Positions 7,819 to 15,214 of a stretch of 40,013 nt of DNA are shown here, in pieces. The stretch is from NCBI GenBank assembly GCA_021821445.1, contig JAKACK010000009.1:1-40013 (forward strand), read 5' to 3'. This DNA is from Microcaldota archaeon (lineage in GTDB: Archaea; Micrarchaeota; Micrarchaeia; Micrarchaeales; Micrarchaeaceae). Position numbers and translations under genes: made by a program. The stretch's first letter is position 1, and each line of letters starts with the position of its first letter. The notes under the pieces were generated by a model. It was given only the letters and a program-made list of their open reading frames with translations. It was not told where the DNA came from and did not search any database.

Positions 7819-8544
7819 TTATCCCCAAACATCTGCAGATATCTTTTTAGGATCTACATTTAATTCTTTAAGAGAATCTTTCATCGCTTTTACAAAATTC
7901 AACGGACCACAAATGTAAACTGTTCTCTCATCTATATCTGGTGCATATTTTTTAATCATGTTCGCATCAATATGCCCTTTTTCTCCATTCCAAGAATCAG
8001 TTTCTGAGGGTCTTGTAACTGTTATAACTTTTTTAAGTTTTATCTCTTTTTCTATCTCCTCTAACTCATCCTTCATTATTATTTCTGTAGGATATTTTAT
8101 GCTGTAAAGAAGTACTGAATCTACATCATATTTATTGCTTCTTATATGCCTTAATGTGGATATAAATGGAGCTACCCCAGTTCCACCAGCTATAAAAAGT
8201 GATTTTTTATTTTCTTCTGGAACAAATTTAAATTGTCCATAAGGCCCTGCTATATAAAATTTATCTCCAATTTTTGCATCCATAAAATGCGATCTATAAT
8301 TATTATGCTCTTTTACTATAAAAAGTTCAAGAATATCTGCATTTGGTTCTGAAGCTATAGAAAAAGCTCTGCCTATATACTGTTTGTTATTCTCATCAAT
8401 ACCATAAGTCATAACAAACATTCCTGCATCAAAATTCATTGGTTTTCCATCTACTGGTTTAAATCTAATTATTTCAACTTCAGGTGTACCACTAAAGTTC
8501 TCAACAACTTCATAAAGTTTCTTTTCTATTTTATATTGTACCAT
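7819..8544 (-). CDS. Ferredoxin-NADP reductase-family flavoprotein
   Basis: The 241-residue protein has the FAD-binding motif RAFSIASEP (the RxYS-type motif) near residue 58. The NAD(P)-binding loop LFIAGGTGVAPFISTLRH is near 128, and YICGPLNFVKAMKDSL near 210 is the typical CGP motif. This is the complete FNR module with no fused ferredoxin and no C-terminal iron-sulfur cysteines. It should transfer electrons between NAD(P)H and a one-electron carrier; the partner is not in the window. The gene is monocistronic, with its ATG at 8542-8544 and an AT-rich intergenic region upstream that it shares with the divergent hydrolase gene. Confidence 0.85.
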   Translation of the reverse strand: MVQYKIEKKLYEVVENFSGTPEVEIIRFKPVDGKPMNFDAGMFVMTYGIDENNKQYIGRAFSIASEPNADILELFIVKEHNNYRSHFMDAKIGDKFYIAGPYGQFKFVPEENKKSLFIAGGTGVAPFISTLRHIRSNKYDVDSVLLYSIKYPTEIIMKDELEEIEKEIKLKKVITVTRPSETDSWNGEKGHIDANMIKKYAPDIDERTVYICGPLNFVKAMKDSLKELNVDPKKISADVWG

Positions 8545-8651
8545 AAAGTAACCCTTTTATGAATATATTAATAGGAAATATAATTATAAACCTTTAATAG
8601 TCTATTTTTATAATGAAATATATAATAATAATTCTTTAAAAAGTGCTAAAT

Positions 8652-9407
8652 ATGAATTATGAAGTAGATTTTTCAGATAATTACGCTGAGACAAAATACG
8701 GTAAAATATTTTATAAGCAGCATAAAGGAGCAGAAAAATCTTCACCAATTATTTTTATACATGGATTAGGTGCAGATACAAGATCATGGTTAAGAACAGT
8801 TGATAGTTTAGTGGATAATTTGGATATATATTTGATAGATTTATTAGGTCATGGTAAATCAGATGCTCCAAATATAGATTATAAAGTAAATGTACAAGTA
8901 TCAGTATTAAGAGAATTTATAGAAAAATTAGATATTAACCCAATAATAGTTGGTCATTCATATGGAGGATGGGTTACAGCATTATACGCATCTCTATATG
9001 ATACTCAAGCAATAGTTTTAGAAGATTCTGCAGGATTTTATAATGAAGATTACAGTAAAAATACATATGGAGAAAAAGAAATCTTATATAAAAAAGTGAT
9101 GCAATTAGCAGGTAATCATGATTATGTTATAAAGAGTATAATAAACTCAGATAATACTGAATTTTATCTTAACAAAGAAATCTTATCAAAGATAAAAACG
9201 CCAACTCTAATCGTATGGGGTAGAGATGATGAAACAGTATCAATTGACATTGGCAGAAAACTTAATGAATATATTATAGGTAGTAAATTGACAATAATAG
9301 AGAATGCTGGTCATGTATCACATTATTCTCAAAGTGAAATATTTTCTAAAACTCTTACAGAATTTCTACAATTTTTAAAAGGCAAACAAAAATCAAAACA
9401 ATGTTAA
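8652..9407 (+). CDS. Alpha/beta hydrolase
   Basis: The motifs are in canonical order: oxyanion-hole segment IIFIHGLGADTRSW near residue 32, nucleophile elbow VGHSYGGW near 102, the acid in LIVWGRDDE near 190, and the catalytic His in IENAGHVSHYS near 220. The Ser-Asp-His triad therefore looks intact. The family includes esterases, lipases and C-C hydrolases, and the substrate cannot be inferred. An in-frame GTG at 8643 is an alternative start; ATG 8652 matches the family better. Its 3' end overlaps the convergent E2 gene by 15 bases. Confidence 0.85.
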   Translation: MNYEVDFSDNYAETKYGKIFYKQHKGAEKSSPIIFIHGLGADTRSWLRTVDSLVDNLDIYLIDLLGHGKSDAPNIDYKVNVQVSVLREFIEKLDINPIIVGHSYGGWVTALYASLYDTQAIVLEDSAGFYNEDYSKNTYGEKEILYKKVMQLAGNHDYVIKSIINSDNTEFYLNKEILSKIKTPTLIVWGRDDETVSIDIGRKLNEYIIGSKLTIIENAGHVSHYSQSEIFSKTLTEFLQFLKGKQKSKQC

Positions 9408-10718
9408 TAAGGAGGGATTTTCCAAATACCTCTTTAATTCATTTCCGAATTTTGCTGCATCTGCCCCATCAACAACTCTATGGTCGAAAGTGAGTGTGAA
9501 TTCCATAACCTTTCCTGGAACAACCTCTCCATTTTTTACCACAGGTGTATCCTTTATTATGCCGAAAGAGAGTATAGCTACATCGGGTGGATTAATTAAT
9601 GGCATGCCCATAAATCCTCCTCCTAAACTACCTATATTTGTTATTGTGAACGAGTTTCCCTTCATCTCACTTATAGTTATAGTATTGTTGTAAAGTTTTT
9701 CCCTTAAATTGATAAGGTCTTTTGCAATTTCTACAACACTCTTTTTATCCGCATCTTTTATAACTATTATTTTCAACCCATCTTTTGTTTCAGCCCCCAA
9801 TCCTATGTTGTAATAATCCTTCAGTATAACTTCATTTGTATCAGGGTCAAAACTTGCATTAAAATATGGATTATTTTTAAGAGTTTGTACAGTCGCTTTT
9901 ATCATAAATGGCAAATAGGTTAATTTAACATCAAAATTCTTCTGTACATAATCTTTTGTTTTATTCAATAAATTATATAATTCATCAGAGTCAATGAGAT
10001 CCATATGAGATGCTGTTGGTATGCTGCTTGATACTGACATATTTTTAGCTATAGCTTTTCTGAGAAATGATAAAGGAACTCTTCGTGTACTATTATTGGA
10101 TTCAATTTTATTTGTTGATAAAATATCTGATTTTACGCTATTTGAAGTTGTAGGTGCAGTTGCTGGTGCTGTTACTTTAGTAGACTCCTGATTACTATTT
10201 GATACTGATTTACCTTTTAGACTATCTGCAAATTTCCTAACATCTTCTTCAAGTATTTTTCCATGAGGTCCTGTTCCATTTACATCTCTTATGTTAATAT
10301 TAAGGTTTAAAGCAAGCCTTTTAACGGCTGGTGTAGCCATAACACTGTTATTTGTATTAGCATCATTTGAATTATTTACTACTGCTGGTGCTTTATCTAT
10401 AACTGTATCAACTTTAGTCTTATTTTGCTCTGTACTGGTGTTATTTGTGACCGTACCTGAATTTCCTGTTTTATTTGAGATTTCATCAGTACTTCCTATA
10501 ACAGCTATCTCATCTCCAACTTTTATTGTGTCTCCTGTTTTTATATTATACCTTATAAAGCCATCAACTGGGGTTGGTATACTCACAACAGCTTTATCCG
10601 TTTCAATCTCGGCTATTGGATTATCCTGTTCAACTTTATCCCCATCTTTATAAAGTAATTTTAACACATGACCTTCTGTTATTCCCTCTCCAATATCAGC
10701 AAAATTTATTGTTTCCAT
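9393..10718 (-). CDS. Dihydrolipoamide acyltransferase (E2) of 2-oxoacid dehydrogenase complex
   Basis: The 441-residue protein has three parts. A lipoyl domain (1-76) carries the lipoylated Lys42 in EIETDKAVVS. A peripheral-subunit-binding domain (about 127-163) contains ATPAVKRLALNLNI and GTGPHGKILEEDV. The catalytic acyltransferase core ends with the active-site motif FDHRVVDGAD (His near 413). The two linkers are Asn/Thr/Ser- and Pro/Ala-rich, as is usual for flexible E2 arms. E2 takes the acyl group from E1 and passes it to CoA. AGGGGAT, six bases before the ATG, is a strong ribosome binding site. It is the last gene of the E1alpha-E1beta-E2 operon. Lipoylation requires enzymes not present in this window. 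Confidence 0.95.
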   Translation of the reverse strand: METINFADIGEGITEGHVLKLLYKDGDKVEQDNPIAEIETDKAVVSIPTPVDGFIRYNIKTGDTIKVGDEIAVIGSTDEISNKTGNSGTVTNNTSTEQNKTKVDTVIDKAPAVVNNSNDANTNNSVMATPAVKRLALNLNINIRDVNGTGPHGKILEEDVRKFADSLKGKSVSNSNQESTKVTAPATAPTTSNSVKSDILSTNKIESNNSTRRVPLSFLRKAIAKNMSVSSSIPTASHMDLIDSDELYNLLNKTKDYVQKNFDVKLTYLPFMIKATVQTLKNNPYFNASFDPDTNEVILKDYYNIGLGAETKDGLKIIVIKDADKKSVVEIAKDLINLREKLYNNTITISEMKGNSFTITNIGSLGGGFMGMPLINPPDVAILSFGIIKDTPVVKNGEVVPGKVMEFTLTFDHRVVDGADAAKFGNELKRYLENPSLLTLF

Positions 10719-10739
10719 TTTAAATCCCCTAAAAATATA

Positions 10740-11717
10740 TCAAGAATCCATAAGCTTTTTTATGTAATAAAGCACTTTATTCCTATTTGGTACCCAATAA
10801 TCTTCATCTCCAGAAAATGGATAGGGGAAACTGAATCCTCCAACTCTCATAACTGGTGATTTTAAATCATATAAGCATTTTTCTCCTATCCTAGCTGAAA
10901 TCTCAGCACCTACTCCAAATGAAAGAGATGCTTCATGAACTATGAGTGCTCTTCCTGTTTTTTTAACACTTTTTAATATTGCAGATTCATCTATAGGATT
11001 TATAGTACGCAAGTCCAATACATCGGCTGATATATTATTCTCTTCAACTGTCTTCTGCACTTCTCTTGCCATAGTACCGTAAGTTATTATTGTGAGATCA
11101 TCCCCCTCCTTTGCTAAATTGGCTTTGCCTATAGGTACTTCGTACATACCATCAGGTATCTCCTGCTTAAATAATCTGTAAAGTTTTGTAGGTTCTAAAA
11201 ATAATATAGGGTCCTTTGAATGTGCCGCTTTTATCAGTAAACCTTTTGCATCATAAGGTGTTGATGGTTCAACAACTATCAATCCTCCTATATGTGAGAA
11301 TAACGCTTCAGGGCTTTCCGAATGATGTTCTAATGTCCTAACACCACCACTTACAGGCATTCTAACAACCATTGGTATCTGAATATTACCCATTGTTCTA
11401 GATCTATATCTAGCTGCATGAGCCGCCAATTGATCAAATCCTATATAAGAAAATCCTCCAAATTGTATCTCCGGAAATGGGTGCATTCCAGCTATAGCCA
11501 TTCCAATAGAAGTTCCTATTATAGAGGATTCTGCCAACGGGGTATCCACTATTCTATCAGGACCATACTTTTTGATTAATCCATCAGTTACTCTAAATAC
11601 ACCTCCATCTTTTCCAACATCCTCTCCCAATACAATTATATCAGAACTTTCATTCAAGCACAAATCCAAAGCGTTGTTCAACGCAGTAACCATATTAGCC
11701 AACATCAAATTCACCAT
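10740..11717 (-). CDS. Pyruvate/2-oxoacid dehydrogenase E1 component, beta subunit
   Basis: The 325-residue protein contains VLGEDVGKDGGVFRVTDGL, DTPLAESSIIGTSIGMA and the segment EIQFGGFSYIGFDQL. These are typical of the E1-beta transketolase-like pyrimidine-binding domain. The C-terminal domain includes LDLRTINPIDE and VHEA. With E1-alpha it decarboxylates a 2-oxoacid on thiamine diphosphate. The ATG at 11717 abuts the E1-alpha stop (TAAATG). A second ATG at 11705 is preceded by GGTGA at suitable spacing and may be the true start. The acid oxidised (pyruvate or branched-chain) cannot be settled from sequence alone. Confidence 0.94.
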   Translation of the reverse strand: MVNLMLANMVTALNNALDLCLNESSDIIVLGEDVGKDGGVFRVTDGLIKKYGPDRIVDTPLAESSIIGTSIGMAIAGMHPFPEIQFGGFSYIGFDQLAAHAARYRSRTMGNIQIPMVVRMPVSGGVRTLEHHSESPEALFSHIGGLIVVEPSTPYDAKGLLIKAAHSKDPILFLEPTKLYRLFKQEIPDGMYEVPIGKANLAKEGDDLTIITYGTMAREVQKTVEENNISADVLDLRTINPIDESAILKSVKKTGRALIVHEASLSFGVGAEISARIGEKCLYDLKSPVMRVGGFSFPYPFSGDEDYWVPNRNKVLYYIKKLMDS

Positions 11718-12791
11718 TTATTGCCAAAAATTATTTTTAACCGCTTCATCCTTCTCTTCCTGCAATGTTTCAGGTATAAAACTATAAACGTTGTCAAACA
11801 TCTTTTCCGGTTCAGATTTTACGGATTCTATATCTTTAGCTGCCTGATTCACAAGCTCTTTATTTTCTTCTATCATACTCTGTTCCATCTCATCGTTCCA
11901 TATCTTTTTTGAAATAAGATATCTTTGAAGCCTTTTTATTGGGTCTTTTTTCTGCCATGCATCTACATCTTCTTCAGGTCTATATTTAGTAGGATCATCA
12001 GATGTTGTGTGCATTCCCATTCTATAAGTTAAAGCTTCTATGAGAACCGGTTTTCCATTCTGTTTTATAGATTCCAAGGCATCTTTTGTTGCTTTATAAA
12101 CTGCAAGTACATCGTTACCATCAACTTGAATTGATTTTATACCTGCCGCAACCCCTTTTTGAGCTAAAGTTTCAGCAGCACTCTGCCTTGATCTAGGTAC
12201 TGATATCGCCCATTCATTATTTTCAATCATGAAAATTACAGGTAGATTGAATACACCTGCAAAATTTATTGCTTCATAAAAGTCTCCTTCAGATGTAGAT
12301 CCATCTCCACCATACACTATAACAGCATTTCCAATTTTTCTATACTTTAATCCATAAGCTATTCCAGCTGCATGTGTGAATTGGCTTCCAACAACAATTA
12401 TTTCAGGTGTAGTGTGATAATCCGATATTGAAGAATAAGCCTCCTCATAACCTTTAACAGCTGTGAACAAACTTTTTAATGGCACCCCTCTGACAATTAA
12501 TGATAAATGGGTTCTATATATAGGTACTATATAATCGTTTTTATCCATAGCGTACGCACTTCCAACTTGTACAGCCTCTTCCCCATTAAGAGGTGCAAAG
12601 GTCGCAACTTTTCCAAGTCTTTGCAATGCCAATAATTTGTTACTAACCGCTCTACCCAAATTCATAAATTTATACATCTCAATAAGCTTTTTATCATCGA
12701 GATCTTTTGGGATAAGACTGATATCCACATTAGAATCCTCATCCATAACCTGCATGTTCTTTATAGAAGTATTATAAGCTTCCTTTATCAT
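11718..12791 (-). CDS. Pyruvate/2-oxoacid dehydrogenase E1 component, alpha subunit
   Basis: The 357-residue protein carries the thiamine diphosphate/Mg motif GGDGSTSEGDFYEAINFAG, ending with MIENNEWAISVP. It also has MNLGRAVSNKLLALQRLGK near the N-terminus and YRMGMHTTSDDPTKYR, the phosphorylation-loop region of E1-alpha. All key motifs look intact. It is the first gene of the operon E1alpha-E1beta-E2, with a TATA-like element about 38 bases upstream. The E3 (dihydrolipoamide dehydrogenase) gene is not in the window. Confidence 0.94.
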   Translation of the reverse strand: MIKEAYNTSIKNMQVMDEDSNVDISLIPKDLDDKKLIEMYKFMNLGRAVSNKLLALQRLGKVATFAPLNGEEAVQVGSAYAMDKNDYIVPIYRTHLSLIVRGVPLKSLFTAVKGYEEAYSSISDYHTTPEIIVVGSQFTHAAGIAYGLKYRKIGNAVIVYGGDGSTSEGDFYEAINFAGVFNLPVIFMIENNEWAISVPRSRQSAAETLAQKGVAAGIKSIQVDGNDVLAVYKATKDALESIKQNGKPVLIEALTYRMGMHTTSDDPTKYRPEEDVDAWQKKDPIKRLQRYLISKKIWNDEMEQSMIEENKELVNQAAKDIESVKSEPEKMFDNVYSFIPETLQEEKDEAVKNNFWQ

Positions 12792-12823
12792 TTAACCACT
12801 CATCCTATGAATTTAATTAAATC

Positions 12824-12835
12824 TATTTAAATATA
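12824..12835 (-). promoter_or_regulatory. TATA box of the 2-oxoacid dehydrogenase operon
   Basis: Read on the minus strand, ATATTTAAATAG is centred about 38 bases upstream of the E1-alpha ATG (12791). The predicted transcription start is near 12803, giving a leader of about 12 bases. Confidence 0.5.
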
Positions 12836-12915
12836 ACTATAATTAGAGGAGCTTTTCGTTTATTGACGCATTTATTTTTTAAAATAAAAATAATAATTCA
12901 GAATTAGAAATAAAA

Positions 12916-13263
12916 TCAGAATGTTACTACAGAATATTCAGAATCTATCCTTTTAGCAGTTTCTACCCCACCCATAACATCCTTTATTCCATCAAATATA
13001 AGATCAGATGTGAGTCCCATTCCTTTAAGTGAAACTTTGCAATAGGTTACTTCAATTCCGTCATTTTTCATTTTATTAATAAGATTTAACATTGCTTCTG
13101 AATTACCAGAATTCTTCAAAAGAGCCATTACTCCTCTTCCTAAAAACATTACTGAAACCTCAGCTTTTGCGTTGTCTCTGGCACCTAAAGCAAAATTTAT
13201 TGCCATCATAGTTTTATTTATATCCTCCTTTCCAGATGTTGATATTACAAATATTTTAGACAT
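12916..13263 (-). CDS. DsrE-family small protein
   Basis: Starting at the ATG at 13263, the 115-residue product begins MSKIFVISTSGKEDINK, a typical DsrE/DsrF-fold first strand and loop. It continues with AINFALGARDNAKAEVSVMF, GVMALLKN and EVTYCKVSLKGMGL. The single Cys before the GMG segment is where sulfur-handling family members carry a reactive Cys. The frame stays open upstream to a TTG at 13332, but that extension would cover the promoter and looks non-coding. The family includes sulfur-transfer proteins and uncharacterised peroxiredoxin-like proteins; the role here is open. Confidence 0.8.
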   Translation of the reverse strand: MSKIFVISTSGKEDINKTMMAINFALGARDNAKAEVSVMFLGRGVMALLKNSGNSEAMLNLINKMKNDGIEVTYCKVSLKGMGLTSDLIFDGIKDVMGGVETAKRIDSEYSVVTF

Positions 13264-13291
13264 TATATCACAATTGACATAGCATATTAAA

Positions 13292-13306
13292 TTATTTAAA
13301 CTTATA
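13292..13306. promoter_or_regulatory. Overlapping divergent TATA boxes
   Basis: TTTAAACTTATA (13295-13306) suits the plus-strand acetyltransferase gene, with transcription start near 13328 and ATG at 13333. TTTAAATA-like bases at about 13292-13299 on the minus strand suit the DsrE-like gene, with start near 13268 and ATG at 13263. Both transcripts would be almost leaderless and would compete for the same DNA. Confidence 0.5.
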
Positions 13307-13332
13307 ACCCCATTAGTATATTTGGTACTCAA

Positions 13333-13911
13333 ATGATATTGTCTTCAGAAAAATTTCCAGTAATATTGAAAAGTATAGACTACAATGATGCTATAAATAT
13401 GAGTGTTACAGGTAGTGATAAGGATATTGCTAAAAATACCGCGGAATATGGAAAATTTCCTTATCCATATAAAGTATCAGATGCGATAAATTTTATCGCT
13501 TATTCATTGAATATGCAAAAGATAAAAATGGAATTTAATTTTGCAATGTATGAAAAGGATACTGAAAAATTTTTAGGATTGTTCGGTATATTCAATATAG
13601 ATTATTTTAATAAAAAAGCAGAGATTGGGTATTGGTTAGGCAAGAAATATTGGGGGGAAGGATTAGGTAGTATAGGCATAAGAATGCTTTTGAATTATAC
13701 ATTTAATAATTTAAATTTGAATAAGATATATGCAAAATCCTTTGTTTTTAATTTAAGATCCATACATTTGATGGAATCCTTAAAATTTGTAAAAGAAGCT
13801 GAATTAAGGGATGAAGTGAAAATTGGCGGAAGATATAAAAATTTGGTTATTTATAGCATTCTGAAAAAAGAATACCATTTAAAAAATGAAAAAATATCAA
13901 TTGAAGAATAA
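13333..13911 (+). CDS. GNAT-family N-acetyltransferase (RimJ/RimL-like)
   Basis: The 192-residue protein contains EIGYWLGKKYWGEGLGSIG, the acetyl-CoA pyrophosphate-binding segment with the Gx-G-x-G pattern, then NLNKIYAKSFVFNLRSI and MESLKFVKEAELRD. This is the standard RimJ/RimL-type order, which acetylates protein N-termini or small amines. The ATG follows a TATA element by about 30 bases with almost no leader. The histone gene begins nine bases after its stop and is probably cotranscribed. It could act on a protein such as the histone, but nothing in the sequence proves that. Confidence 0.85.
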   Translation: MILSSEKFPVILKSIDYNDAINMSVTGSDKDIAKNTAEYGKFPYPYKVSDAINFIAYSLNMQKIKMEFNFAMYEKDTEKFLGLFGIFNIDYFNKKAEIGYWLGKKYWGEGLGSIGIRMLLNYTFNNLNLNKIYAKSFVFNLRSIHLMESLKFVKEAELRDEVKIGGRYKNLVIYSILKKEYHLKNEKISIEE

Positions 13912-13920
13912 GGTGTAAAT

Positions 13921-14121
13921 ATGTATTTTAATAAAGCCACGATAAGAAAATTGTTTAAATCCGCAGGTGCTACAAGAGTTAGTAATAAAGCATTATTAGC
14001 ATTTCAGGATTTGCTTGATAAAGAGGCATACAAAACAGCTGTCAAAGCGGTAAAACTTTCAAAGCATGCAAAACGTAAAACGGTTGAAGAGTCAGATATA
14101 AAATTAGCATCCTCAGAATAA
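13921..14121 (+). CDS. Archaeal histone
   Basis: The 66-residue basic protein has the histone-fold pattern of three helices: TIRKLFKSAGATRVS, the long central helix NKALLAFQDLLDKEAYKTAV, and KHAKRKTVEESDIKLA. The RV/S loop-1 and the R-K-T loop-2 residues that contact DNA are present. It has no tail. It should form dimers and larger assemblies that compact DNA. AGGTG lies five bases before the ATG, a good ribosome binding site, consistent with cotranslation from the acetyltransferase mRNA. Confidence 0.95.
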   Translation: MYFNKATIRKLFKSAGATRVSNKALLAFQDLLDKEAYKTAVKAVKLSKHAKRKTVEESDIKLASSE

Positions 14122-14193
14122 TATAAAAAATTCAATAAGCTTAATAATATTTAAGTATAAAGTAAATAAGTCAAATTAAAATTGGTTTTATAT

Positions 14194-14628
14194 ATGGAAA
14201 AGATTAATTTTCATGAAATCAATTTCTTTAAGAAAGCAGAAATGTTATTTTTAGCTTTTGCGATCTTTGCTATCGCTTCTACAAATATAATAAATTCAAC
14301 AGTTGCAAATCAATCTACAACAGTGCCTGTTGTATATAGAGCAATAGTTGGTATAGTTTTGATAATAATCTGCATATTTGCAATTTTTAAGTTTATGAAG
14401 TACGCGATAGGTGGATTATTAGCATTGATAATACTTTTGATACTATTGTCAACTGCATATTACTTCTTTAAAACAGGTACATTTAGTATAGCACATAGTT
14501 TACAATTTTTATCTGATGCTTACAACTTCTTCATAGGAAAATCTCAAACAATTAGCACAACTGTTAATTCAATAACCAATGTGAGTAAATCAAATTCAAT
14601 AGTTGTTGCGAATAATTCAACAAGTTAA
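14194..14628 (+). CDS. Small membrane protein with three predicted TM helices
   Basis: Starting at the ATG at 14194 the product has 144 residues, with hydrophobic helices near residues 15-33, 50-70 and 72-94. Between the first two is a short loop containing TVANQSTTVPVVYR, and a Ser/Asn/Thr-rich C-terminal tail carries a few sequons. A TTG start at 14182 would add four residues. No family was recognised. It has its own AT-rich upstream region after the histone gene. Confidence 0.6.
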   Translation: MEKINFHEINFFKKAEMLFLAFAIFAIASTNIINSTVANQSTTVPVVYRAIVGIVLIIICIFAIFKFMKYAIGGLLALIILLILLSTAYYFFKTGTFSIAHSLQFLSDAYNFFIGKSQTISTTVNSITNVSKSNSIVVANNSTS

Positions 14629-14652
14629 AATACAATTTAGGAAAAGAACAAA

Positions 14653-14660
14653 TTTATATA
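14653..14660 (+). promoter_or_regulatory. TATA box of the RNase P RNA gene
   Basis: TTTATATA is centred 28 bases before the predicted 5' end of the RNA at 14685, the expected archaeal spacing. Confidence 0.6.
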
Positions 14661-14684
14661 TTTTAATACCTATACTATAAACAT

Positions 14685-14923
14685 GTGGCAAGCGGGCAGC
14701 TTACCGAAAGGAGGAAGCTCTCCCCATACGAATTGACCAAAAAATAAGCTTAAGGCTTAGCTCAGAATAGAAACGCACCCTTTTATAATATAAAGCGATG
14801 ACTACACGAGCATTTATAATTAGGGTTGAAACGGCTGATGCAAAATCAATAATGAATATGCAAGGTTATAATACCGCTTAGTTGAATGCTGCCTAAAACA
14901 GAAGGGAGGCTACTACTTGCCAC
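14685..14923 (+). ncRNA. rnpB: RNase P RNA
   Basis: The ends GTGGCAAG and CTTGCCAC (14916-14923) pair to form helix P1. The conserved 5' region GGAGGAAGCTCTCCCCATA and the 3' region AACAGAAGGGAGGCTACTA can form helix P4: AGC (14716-14718), one bulged U (14719), then CUCC (14720-14723), paired with GGAGGCT (14905-14911). That single bulged U is a universal feature of RNase P RNA. AGGGTTGAAACGGCTGATGC and CGCTTAGTTGAATGCTGCC match the other conserved regions. The RNA cleaves 5' leaders from pre-tRNAs with protein partners. At about 239 bases it is rather short. It converges on a tRNA-Thr gene. Confidence 0.92.
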
Positions 14924-14943
14924 ATCTTATTATAAAAATTTTA

Positions 14944-15030
14944 AGCCTCAGACGGGGATCGCACCCGCGGCCTCTTGTTTTCCTGAATAATATATACGAG
15001 ACAAGCGCTCTACTACTGAGCTACTGAGGC
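14944..15030 (-). tRNA. tRNA-Thr (CGT) with a 15-base intron
   Basis: The acceptor stem GCCTCAG pairs with CTGAGGC in all seven positions. The D arm (GCTC/GAGC), anticodon stem (CTTGT/ACAAG) and T arm (GCGGG/CCCGT) are all complete. The loop between the anticodon stem strands has 22 bases. Removing an intron at the usual 37/38 site leaves CTCGTAA with anticodon CGT (14996-14998). G1-C72, C2-G71 and discriminator U73 agree with archaeal tRNA-Thr identity. CCA is not encoded. TTTTATAAAA at 15061-15070 is a likely TATA box for this strand. Confidence 0.92.
14980..14994 (-). other. tRNA-Thr intron (15 bases)
   Basis: Placing the cuts between positions 37 and 38 gives a relaxed bulge-helix-bulge. 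The 5' bulge is U36-A37 with the first intron base, the central helix CUCG/CAGG has three pairs and one C-A mismatch, and the 3' bulge is AA plus A38. A tRNA-splicing endonuclease would remove it. Confidence 0.7.
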
Positions 15031-15214
15031 AATAATTTCCATATAATTTATCAATCAAAATTTTATAAAATATTTCAACAAATATCAATTATAATATAAA
15101 TGATTATTCTAAACTACTAATATTTTTATATACTTTAAAATAAATATTTCAATAACATTAATATAAATAATTGATTAAATTATTAATGTAAATAAATTTA
15201 AGATAGGCAAAACT

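Noticed and set aside
10291-10653. A 120-codon hydrophobic open frame on the plus strand inside the E2 gene
   Set aside because: It is antisense to the well-supported lipoyl domain and linker of E2. Its Leu/Val/Thr/Ser-rich sequence is what the complement of an Asn/Thr-rich linker gives, and no promoter or ribosome binding site precedes it.
12871-12888. TTTATTTT-TT-AAAATAAA inverted repeat between the E1-alpha and DsrE-like genes as a terminator
   Set aside because: The stem is purely A/T and such palindromes are frequent by chance in this AT-rich DNA; the loop is too small to be convincing.
13264-13332. N-terminal extension of the DsrE-like protein to a TTG at 13332
   Set aside because: The extension would cover the divergent TATA boxes, and the protein's first strand starts naturally at the ATG at 13263.
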